Below, one piece after another: positions 1 through 6,073 of a stretch of DNA of 7,043 bases. The stretch is from UBA4661 sp002405405 (GTDB taxonomy: Bacteria; Bacteroidota; Ignavibacteria; Kapaibacteriales; UBA4661). The notes under the pieces are model-generated. The model had not been told where the DNA came from, did no database searches, and saw only the letters and a list, made by a program, of their open reading frames with translations. Within the stretch, counting starts at the first letter, position 1. Every line of letters begins with the position of its first letter. Both the position numbers and the translations under genes were made by a program. The DNA is taken from NCBI GenBank assembly GCA_036847245.1, contig DAIUAL010000178.1:1-7043 (forward strand), given 5' to 3'.

Positions 1-2243
1 TCCTCAACTTCGATGCGAATCATTTGCGCTGAACGTGAACGATGTGTTTGAGCAAATGTGCTGTTCTGTGTAAAAGAAGAAGCTAATTTCAAAACGCTTT
101 TTTCTTGTGATACTGTTTGTACAGGAGGAGGTGACGTGGAAGTATGTGTTTCAACACGAAGAATGACAGTTTCATTGTGCGGAGAAAATTTAATCGCATT
201 CGAAAGAAGATTCTCCAAAACTTCTTGCAGTGCCTGTGCGTCACCATGTAGGGCATGAAGTGTTTTGGGGAGCTGAGTCTGAATTGTAATAAGCTTCTTC
301 TCGGCACTTGGTGCTAAACGCTCCAGAACAGTAGAAATAATCGGGAGGAGCGAAACAGCAGTGAGTTTCAGCGACAGTACATTGCTTTCAAGATTATTAA
401 CATCAAGAAGTTTACTGATCGAGCTACGCATGTGGTCGGTTGTAATGCGTAAAGCATGCAGGGTGTCGAGTTTATCCGCAGGACTCATAATATCGCTCAG
501 ATCTTCAAGAGAGCGAGCTAAAAGTGTAATGCTATTCAACGGTGTTTTGAGGTCATGTACCACAATCCCAAAAAACTCTGTGCGCTCCTTGTGCATGTCT
601 TGAAGTTGGTTGTTTGTATGAAGAAGCTGTGCATTCATCGTTTCGATATACTCAGCATTCGAGTATGCTAATCGTAAGGCACGATTGCGAGATGTATACA
701 GCCATGTCAGCAAAGTAATGCCGACAACTGACAGTGTTGTAACGATGATCGCAATCCAAATAAACCAGCGTTGTTGTACCAGCTGATGCTCTTGCTCATT
801 ATAGAGATTCTGTAAAACAATCGTTTCGTCATGTTGCTGATGCGAAGAAAACTGGAGCTGTTCGTCGAGTGTTGTTTCGTTATAGGTACGGGCAAGCAGA
901 GAGTCATTGTAGCGGTCGGCGATTTTCCGAAACTCCAAAGCACCTGAAAAATTGCCACTCAATTCTTTGAGAAGGGAAATAACCCGTGCAGATGCAATAA
1001 TGCTCGGCAAAACACCGGCACTTAAGCTCATTTCAAATGCTGTATTTGCCTCGATGAGTGCAATGTCAGTCTTGCCTTGCGCAGCATAGCTTCGTGCCAA
1101 AAAGTTATGAATATCGGCAGCAATAGCCGGATGAAGAGCACGATAATCTCCAAGGGCATTCTCTGAGAGAAATTCATTAGCAATGCGAAAAAGATCATCA
1201 AATTTCCGTGTCTGCAAGTACATGCCAAGAAGTCGGATAGTTACGTCTGCTTCGACTGATGGGAAATGCTCTTGACGAGCTTTACGGAGAATTTCTTGCA
1301 GGCGTTCGTGAGCGGCATTGCTGTTATGAGCAGACACAAGAGAATCTGCGGTCAGGATTGTGATACTGCACTGAATACGGGCAAGATGTGATTGTGCCAG
1401 AAAGAGTGCTTCCTGCTGCACGGTAGAAAGATTTGTTCTGGTACATGCCGCTAATGTTTGTTCTGCGGTACGCACAGACAGTGCAAGAAATTCTTTTAAG
1501 AAACTAATCTGTGGTAATGGGGTTGAGCCTTCAGCTGTTTGTTGCAATTGAAGCATATTAAACAATGCGGCTACAGAGCGAGTCAGAATAATGGCATGAA
1601 GATAATCCGGTTGCGCAGACCATGTGAGTGCTGACAAACGATAAAGAATGCGTTGAGTCTTTGTAATGTGATACGAAGTATTGACGGTATGATGTCGACG
1701 CTCTTCTAAGGCAATGGCAAGACTATGGCATACAAGACCATACTCCAATGCTAAAGCCGTCGGTATGTCTGTATATCTCCTAGAAAGACTATCATGTAGT
1801 AAGGCTAAAGAGCTTGCTTCGTACGAACGAGCCGGAATGGTAGGTAGAGCAAATTGTACCAAACGATTGTTCGACTCTAACAGTTGCAGTGCCTGATAGA
1901 GTTTTTGCAAAGCAAGTTCGAAACGTTCATTATACAAAGCTACATGGGCTTGAAGGCGAAGGGCTTGAATATAAAACTGTGGCGCACTTTGTCGTACAGA
2001 TGACGATTCAGATAGGAGTTCTTCTGCATATACCGACAAATTTTTATCTGCACGGAGCATGGCACGCTCTGCCAAAAGCGATAGAATGTCGCAGTATTCT
2101 TTTTGTTCCTGATCATTGCGGGCAGGATTATTGCGGAGAGTTGTATACCGTTGCACGAATGTCGGGTGGGGTGATGTTATTTCTGCAAAACAATCACCGA
2201 TTGACAAAAAAGTAAACACCACGACAAGCAAAGCAGTCGTCAT
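1..2243 (-). CDS. Sensor histidine kinase with large N-terminal helical-repeat (TPR-like) region, C-terminus cut by window edge
   Basis: I translated this frame by hand; it stays open from ATG 2243 to base 1, giving 747 complete residues. Residues 1-20 look like a signal peptide (MTTALLVVVF, ending CFA before EIT). Residues about 21-480 are all-helical, Leu/Ala-rich and TPR-like, and presumably extracytoplasmic. A membrane helix runs 493-516 (from WFIWIAII), followed by a coiled-coil-like linker. The H box VVHDLKTPLNS has the likely phospho-accepting His563, and the N box LENLLSNAIKFSP has Asn678 and Asn682. The G1, F and G2 boxes must lie left of the window. A Ser/Thr-rich insert at about 699-739 separates the N box from the strand leading to G1. 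The family autophosphorylates on His and passes phosphate to a response regulator; no partner is visible here. The frame is open upstream to 2448, with other ATGs at 2330 and 2303. I prefer 2243 because the upstream stretch is Cys-rich. No Shine-Dalgarno is evident at any of these starts. The ligand is unknown. Confidence 0.9.
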   Translation of the reverse strand, partial: MTTALLVVVFTFLSIGDCFAEITSPHPTFVQRYTTLRNNPARNDQEQKEYCDILSLLAERAMLRADKNLSVYAEELLSESSSVRQSAPQFYIQALRLQAHVALYNERFELALQKLYQALQLLESNNRLVQFALPTIPARSYEASSLALLHDSLSRRYTDIPTALALEYGLVCHSLAIALEERRHHTVNTSYHITKTQRILYRLSALTWSAQPDYLHAIILTRSVAALFNMLQLQQTAEGSTPLPQISFLKEFLALSVRTAEQTLAACTRTNLSTVQQEALFLAQSHLARIQCSITILTADSLVSAHNSNAAHERLQEILRKARQEHFPSVEADVTIRLLGMYLQTRKFDDLFRIANEFLSENALGDYRALHPAIAADIHNFLARSYAAQGKTDIALIEANTAFEMSLSAGVLPSIIASARVISLLKELSGNFSGALEFRKIADRYNDSLLARTYNETTLDEQLQFSSHQQHDETIVLQNLYNEQEHQLVQQRWFIWIAIIVTTLSVVGITLLTWLYTSRNRALRLAYSNAEYIETMNAQLLHTNNQLQDMHKERTEFFGIVVHDLKTPLNSITLLARSLEDLSDIMSPADKLDTLHALRITTDHMRSSISKLLDVNNLESNVLSLKLTAVSLLPIISTVLERLAPSAEKKLITIQTQLPKTLHALHGDAQALQEVLENLLSNAIKFSPHNETVILRVETHTSTSPPPVQTVSQEKSVLKLASSFTQNSTFAQTHRSRSAQMIRIEVE

Positions 2244-2452
2244 AGTAGAGCGCTTACAGCTATAAACATGCAGATATGTGCAAATTCCAACTGCAATACA
2301 CATCACAACACAAAAAGAAGCAACAATCATATTTTCTGAGCCATCAACGAATAAGGTGCTTTTGCCGCAAATATAGGATTGTGAGTGTAACCATGCTATT
2401 GCTACTTTGCAAGATGTAATTTTCTTTGTTGTACTCACATGGATTGTCTACT

Positions 2453-3586
2453 GTGAAATTTTCCTCTGCTTTTGAAGCATATGCTCGCCGACTCTTGTAT
2501 CCGCTGATTAGACTTATTACCGGTAATAAAACGGTTGCTGTACCATTACCCTATCAGAAGTTCCGCCGTATTCTTGTCATCCGTTATGACCGTTTAGGGG
2601 ATATGGTCGTAACAACACCGGTTTTGAGTTTCTTGCAGAGAATATGTCCAAATGCCGATATTGATGTTGTTACTTCGCACCGTAATGATGCCCTTCTGGC
2701 AGCAGATACCCGTGTTCATCAGCGATGGCAACTTGATGGCACTCAACCACCCCTTGCTATTCTGCGTTCGGCGCGCCGTCTTGCTCGCACCATGCGCCAA
2801 GAAAAGGTCACAGAATATGATCTCGTAGTATGTTTAGTCTTTCATAAAACGACATTAGCCGGTGTGGTAGCGCGAATGCTTGGTGGTCGCTCTGCCATTA
2901 CACTTACCCTTGGGCATTCTGTGCGTCAAGAGCAGTACGCGGCACTTTTTTCTGTTCTTGCTCCTTTTGAATCCGATGGGTCATGTTCCATGGCAGAACT
3001 GCAGCTTAAGATTTTCAGCTACGCATTTGGTGTGGCTTACATGCCCGAGGATATGCAGTATCATATCTCTGTGGGGCAACAGCATCAGAACTATGCCGAA
3101 AGTATAGTCAAGCAGCTCCCCGATGCTCCTCTCATTTTATTGAATCTCTCCGCCGGTAAGACTGAGTGTCGCTGGACATTGGAAGACAATCAGCGACTGG
3201 TTGCAATGATCATGGATGAATATCCTGATGTGCATATCCTGATTGCATCAATGACAAGCGAAGCGTCATGGGCGGACACCTTGCACCGAGCACATCCTCA
3301 AAGAACAACACTTCTAGCTACAACTCAGGATGTACTGGATTTTTGTGCTGTTGTGGCGCGTGTATCGGCAGTCATTACGCCTGATACTTCGGTGGTGCAT
3401 ATTGCGCAAGCATACGGCAAGCCGATGGTAGCATTGTATTCGGGTATATACTACTGTACAGAGTGGGCACCGATTCATTCCAAAGCTATTGCTGTCGTAT
3501 CGCCACTCGATACACCGACATCAGCCATTGATGCAGGGAGCGTCCACAAAGCAGTGCGATCAATGTTATCGGCAAATCTGTCATGA
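2453..3586 (+). CDS. Glycosyltransferase family 9 (ADP-heptose:LPS heptosyltransferase-like)
   Basis: The 377-residue protein has the two-lobed GT-B layout of family 9, whose members usually transfer heptose from ADP-heptose to the inner core of LPS at the cytoplasmic face. The N-terminal signature ILVIRYDRLGDMVVTTPVL is at residues 40-58, with the conserved Asp50. It is followed by a P-N-A-D-I-D strand and Rossmann-type repeats. The C-terminal lobe has NLSAGKTECRW (231-241) and the sugar-nucleotide motif TPDTSVVHIAQAYGKP (309-324, with Asp311 and His316). Length is normal for the family. The open frame begins with TTG at 2426 and 2429; I prefer GTG 2453 because it gives an amphipathic start (KFSSAFEAYARRLL). 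No Shine-Dalgarno is clear. It stands alone between a divergent kinase gene and a convergent acyltransferase gene, not in an LPS core cluster, so the sugar transferred cannot be told. It could act on another surface glycan. Confidence 0.88.
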   Translation: MKFSSAFEAYARRLLYPLIRLITGNKTVAVPLPYQKFRRILVIRYDRLGDMVVTTPVLSFLQRICPNADIDVVTSHRNDALLAADTRVHQRWQLDGTQPPLAILRSARRLARTMRQEKVTEYDLVVCLVFHKTTLAGVVARMLGGRSAITLTLGHSVRQEQYAALFSVLAPFESDGSCSMAELQLKIFSYAFGVAYMPEDMQYHISVGQQHQNYAESIVKQLPDAPLILLNLSAGKTECRWTLEDNQRLVAMIMDEYPDVHILIASMTSEASWADTLHRAHPQRTTLLATTQDVLDFCAVVARVSAVITPDTSVVHIAQAYGKPMVALYSGIYYCTEWAPIHSKAIAVVSPLDTPTSAIDAGSVHKAVRSMLSANLS

Positions 3587-3589
3587 GGA

Positions 3590-4834
3590 TTACACCAAAA
3601 GAACATACACAGCCCATGCAACAGCACCATAGCGCGCATAGCGGAGGACACGCTCGTCGGTAATACGCTCGGTGATAACGACACCAATAAGGCATACGAT
3701 AATAACCCCAAGAGCAAGAGCAACACTTGCTCCAATATCGAGTGATGCACCCCATCCAAGAGCGGGTAATGTTGCAATCCCTGAAAACCAAGGCGTTCCA
3801 AAAAGAATCACTAAATGCCCGACATAGATATGCAGAGATTTTCCACCAAGAATTGCATACCATTGCACAAAGTTTTTTCCGAAATGATTACCGATGGTTT
3901 GCGTTAGAGCATAGAGATGGGTGAGCAAGTGCATGACAAGGAGAGCGCAGCCCACACGAAGAAGAATAAATCCTGGTGATGAGGCGAAGAAATTATGTTT
4001 GGGTAAAAGACGGTAGGGAGAATACATCGTCCAGATGTAGCTGATGATGCCAAAAGCAAGAAACATTGCCCCATACATGAGCGTAAAACGCGCAAAAAGT
4101 TTCGGACGTTCGTTATGCGGCATTTGGCTGAGAGCATAGCCGACAACGACGCCAAAAAACATATAGGCACTAAAAGGAAACATCGGGAATAGTGAACCAC
4201 CGCTTGGTACAACATAATTGCGAATGTACAGGGGGAGAAATTTTATCCACTGTGCCGAGTGGAGATAGGGTGTCGCAAGCATGATCACAACACCGGTGAT
4301 GCCCGAAGCAACAGCAAAGCGAAGATTTGACCGCGTATTGCCAAGAACGAGCATGAGAAAGATGAGCGTTGTTCCTGAGAGTTGGAGAATATTGACTTGG
4401 AAGAATTTTGCCCATCCCTGTGGTGATACAAAAGGCAAATCGAAAATGCGATTGGCAGGAAAAACAAGAAAGTAACCAATTACCACTAGCCACAATCCCC
4501 AGCGAATACGTTTCATAAGAGTGTCGGCACTGACCATGCCACGTTCATCACGTTTATTAGCAAAGACGGCTACTGCCCCTGAAATCATCAAAAAAATTGG
4601 CGCAGTCAAACCGCGAATAAAGTGCCAGATATTCCAAGGGAAGTTTTCGATGTTGAGAATAGCAGGATCAGCAAGAGCATCTAAGGTGTGTCCTTGCATC
4701 ATGAAGAGCATAGCAACCAAACGCACGAGATCGAGAATATAAAATCGCGGTACAGTTGCGCGTTCCTGCTTTTGCGCAGGAGGGGCATTCTGTGGAGCAG
4801 AAGATATGCTATGCGGAATAGTCGATTCAGCCAT
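3590..4834 (-). CDS. Polytopic membrane acyltransferase, DUF1624/HGSNAT-like
   Basis: The protein has 414 residues from ATG 4834 and about ten or eleven hydrophobic segments. The first carries the acyltransferase signature R-F-Y-I-L-D-L-V-R and then MMQGH, with Asp35, Arg38 and His49. The second is HFIRGLTAPIFLMISGAV, the charged helix typical of DUF1624 and heparan-alpha-glucosaminide N-acetyltransferase proteins. Near the end, GGKSLHIYVGHLVILFG matches the usual late SL-x-IYV-x-H helix. Such enzymes move an acetyl or other acyl group across the inner membrane onto a sugar or glycan; the substrate here is unknown. The frame also offers ATG 4954 and GTG 4966. ATG 4954 would add a hydrophobic segment and has GGGCGG a few bases upstream. 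I prefer 4834 because the basic linker before the signature should lie in the cytoplasm and the family normally begins there. A more general acyltransferase-3 assignment is possible. It ends 3 bp from the stop of the convergent glycosyltransferase gene. Confidence 0.82.
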   Translation of the reverse strand: MAESTIPHSISSAPQNAPPAQKQERATVPRFYILDLVRLVAMLFMMQGHTLDALADPAILNIENFPWNIWHFIRGLTAPIFLMISGAVAVFANKRDERGMVSADTLMKRIRWGLWLVVIGYFLVFPANRIFDLPFVSPQGWAKFFQVNILQLSGTTLIFLMLVLGNTRSNLRFAVASGITGVVIMLATPYLHSAQWIKFLPLYIRNYVVPSGGSLFPMFPFSAYMFFGVVVGYALSQMPHNERPKLFARFTLMYGAMFLAFGIISYIWTMYSPYRLLPKHNFFASSPGFILLRVGCALLVMHLLTHLYALTQTIGNHFGKNFVQWYAILGGKSLHIYVGHLVILFGTPWFSGIATLPALGWGASLDIGASVALALGVIIVCLIGVVITERITDERVLRYARYGAVAWAVYVLLV

Positions 4835-4977
4835 GAGAAAAAAAGATGACGAACAAAATACTATGAATAGAACACTACGAACAAAAGAGAATGGTGGAAG
4901 AACAAGCACAAAGAAACACATCACCAACGCGCCACGAAGAATACTAATTGCCATATATCCGCCCACACAAGGTAACG

Positions 4978-5006
4978 ATTATACAAGAGTGTTGGCAAGT
5001 TCGCAA
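4978..5006 (-). promoter_or_regulatory. Sigma70-like promoter for the membrane acyltransferase gene
   Basis: Read on the minus strand, a perfect -10 TATAAT (4983-4978) follows a -35 TTGCGA (5006-5001, four of six consensus bases) with exactly 17 bp between. Transcription would begin near 4971. The upstream in-frame stop of the acyltransferase frame lies inside this -10. A start near 4971 puts GTG 4966 almost at the 5' end, leaves ATG 4954 with about 16 nt of leader, and ATG 4834 with about 137 nt. This is a match to the E. coli consensus only. If the host uses a Bacteroidota-type sigma factor it may be fortuitous. Confidence 0.5.
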
Positions 5007-5084
5007 GACTTTTGTGGTTGGAGTATCAGCAAAAGCCACAAATGGCGCAAAACCGCATAAAATCGAGGGGGAGTATGATGAATG

Positions 5085-5139
5085 TGAAAATAATTTCAGT
5101 GCTTAGAATGCGCGTTTGAATATACTGAAAATAATTTCA
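5085..5139 (+). repeat. Two exact copies of a 14-bp AT-rich direct repeat, 41 bp apart
   Basis: TGAAAATAATTTCA occurs at 5085-5098 and again at 5126-5139. Each copy is close to palindromic, with TGAAA and TTTCA arms, so each could bind a dimer. The 41-bp period is about four helical turns and would put both copies on the same face. They lie upstream of both divergent genes: about 80-120 bp behind the acyltransferase -35 and about 200 bp ahead of the first MraZ box. They might be operators, but no protein can be assigned. Confidence 0.5.
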
Positions 5140-5340
5140 TCAATGAACCGCATATCTCTTTTCGTGAGACTGTAGAAGGGGTAAAAAAACTGTGAACAAG
5201 AAATAATGACAATACAATAATGAAAACCATTGAAAATGATTGGAAATCGCAGTTTTTAGGCATTGGGGAAAACTTTCTTTGCAAAACCTGCGAAAAAATT
5301 GAGAAAAACAGGGGTCTGCCGTTAATTCGCATCGGTTTTG

Positions 5341-5400
5341 GTGGGAGAAAGTGGGGGAAATGATTATGCTCTTTGAAATGGTGGGTAAAAGTGGGGGAAA
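5341..5400 (+). promoter_or_regulatory. MraZ-binding boxes: two pairs of TGGG repeats in helical phase
   Basis: TGGG-type boxes begin at 5342 (TGGGA), 5352 (TGGGG), 5382 (TGGGT) and 5392 (TGGGG). Within each pair the step is 10 bp, and the pairs are exactly 40 bp apart. The two 20-bp pairs (5341-5360 and 5381-5400) agree at 18 of 20 positions. In E. coli, MraZ binds TGGGN repeats separated by 5-bp spacers in front of mraZ and represses the operon. The AAAGTG core described for mycoplasmal MraZ is also present, at 5348 and 5388. With mraZ as the next gene downstream, autoregulation is the natural reading. The last box ends about 185 bp before the mraZ start codon, which leaves a long leader. 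Confidence 0.83.
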
Positions 5401-5422
5401 AGATTTCTCTTTATTCCTTCAT

Positions 5423-5440
5423 GGTTACGAATTCGTAACC
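5423..5440. repeat. Perfect 18-bp palindrome between the MraZ boxes and mraZ
   Basis: GGTTACGAATTCGTAACC is its own reverse complement over all 18 bases, and the symmetry stops at the next base on each side. It has no loop and no T-run after it, so it is not a usual terminator. The form suits an operator for a dimeric regulator. It lies 23 bp downstream of the last MraZ repeat unit. Its binding protein, if any, is unknown. Confidence 0.55.
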
Positions 5441-5582
5441 CCTCATTACAGAAGCATAATTCATTCCTCAAGTTTCAAGCTGGTAAATCGTAGAGTATTT
5501 CTCTGCTCCACTGAACTGCATCTTTGTTTGAGAATATCGGTGATAAGTCAGGTTGTATCAATTTCTCTTTTGTGGTAACGCA

Positions 5583-6044
5583 ATGGGATTTTTCAAAGGG
5601 CAAGAAACATACTCGATCGACAACAAAGGTCGAGTGAATGTGCCAGCAAAAATGCGGAAGTGCATTGTGCCGGAAGCCAATGATACATTCATCCTGACAC
5701 GTGGTGTTGACAAATGCGTTGTTGCATACCCGCTCAACGAATGGAAAAAGTATGAAGAGCAATTTGCAAAGCTTAATCAGTACAATGATTCCGATCGGTT
5801 TTTCTTGCGGATGATTCTATCGTGGAGCGAAGAAGAAGAACTCGATGCCCAGCAGAGAATTTCTTTACCCAAGCGTCTTATGGAATTTGCCGGTATCGAA
5901 GGCAAGGTTACAATTGTCGGTATGATAGACCACATTGAGTTTTGGCAACCGGAAGAATTCGAGCAATACATCAATGGTCAGCAACAGAGCTATCAAGATG
6001 TTGCCGCTCAGGTCATGGTGAAATCCGCTTCAATATCAGCATAA
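5583..6044 (+). CDS. mraZ: Transcriptional regulator MraZ
   Basis: The 153-residue protein has the two tandem AbrB/MazE-like half-domains of MraZ, each with its DxxxR signature: DNKGR at 13-17, followed by VNVPAKMR, and DAQQR at 88-92, followed by ISLPKRL. A typical C-terminal strand VGMIDHIEFW runs 112-121. Length is at the family norm. MraZ forms a ring-shaped oligomer that binds TGGG-type repeats before its own gene and represses the dcw operon. Such repeats are present here at 5342-5396. ATG 5583 gives the usual family N-terminus (short, then F-x-G-x-E-x-x-Y-S-I-D); a TTG at 5553 would add ten unmatched residues. There is no strong Shine-Dalgarno. In the second motif the usual Gly before Arg is Gln. 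The stop is 29 nt before rsmH, consistent with one operon. Confidence 0.96.
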   Translation: MGFFKGQETYSIDNKGRVNVPAKMRKCIVPEANDTFILTRGVDKCVVAYPLNEWKKYEEQFAKLNQYNDSDRFFLRMILSWSEEEELDAQQRISLPKRLMEFAGIEGKVTIVGMIDHIEFWQPEEFEQYINGQQQSYQDVAAQVMVKSASISA

Positions 6045-6059
6045 GTGCAGAGTAATACG

Positions 6060-6064
6060 AAGGG
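6060..6064 (+). promoter_or_regulatory. Ribosome binding site that decides the rsmH start
   Basis: AAGGG ends 9 nt before ATG 6074 and directly abuts the in-frame ATG at 6065. Only the 6074 start has usable spacing, so it is preferred although the 6065 start would add three residues. It is the only reasonable Shine-Dalgarno seen before a gene in this window. Confidence 0.5.
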
Positions 6065-6073
6065 ATGTCAGTT

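Larger units (their letters stand above)
4979..5582. other. Gene-free divergent control region between the acyltransferase gene and mraZ
   Basis: About 600 bp hold no convincing gene. A 78-residue minus-strand frame (5096-5332) resembles no known family and is set in A-rich DNA. In order, the stretch holds the acyltransferase promoter, A-tracts at 5031-5062, a repeated 14-mer (5085 and 5126), A-rich DNA to about 5330, the MraZ boxes (5341-5400), an 18-bp palindrome (5423-5440), and about 140 bp before mraZ in which I see no strong feature. No well-spaced sigma70 promoter facing mraZ was found by eye. Candidates such as TACAAT at 5213 lack a good -35. No hairpin followed by a T-run marks a terminator. 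Confidence 0.7.

Noticed and set aside
1889..2215. Plus-strand 108-codon frame
   Set aside because: It lies antisense to the kinase frame, which is continuous and carries recognisable histidine kinase motifs further down.
2368..2375. TATATTTG on the minus strand, matching the Bacteroidota -7 consensus TAnnTTTG, upstream of the kinase gene
   Set aside because: No TTTG or good -35 lies at the proper distance upstream, and the host phylum is not established. It remains a weak possibility for the kinase promoter.
3587..3640. Bidirectional terminator between the convergent genes
   Set aside because: No stable hairpin or T-run could be found at the junction.
3904..4493. Minus-strand frames of about 100 codons inside the acyltransferase gene
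   Set aside because: They are in other frames of a clear polytopic membrane protein, are Cys/Ser-rich and have no motifs.
5121..5126. TATACT as a -10 element facing mraZ
   Set aside because: No acceptable -35 is found at 16-18 bp spacing.
5213..5218. TACAAT as a -10 element facing mraZ
   Set aside because: The best -35 at 16-18 bp spacing (CTGTGA) matches only three of six bases.
5096..5332. Minus-strand 78-codon frame in the control region
   Set aside because: It is Phe/Ser/Val-rich, as expected of T-rich DNA, matches no family I know, lacks a ribosome site, and overlaps the repeated 14-mer.
5553..5582. TTG 5553 as the mraZ start
   Set aside because: It would add ten residues not found in the MraZ family, whereas ATG 5583 gives the standard N-terminus.
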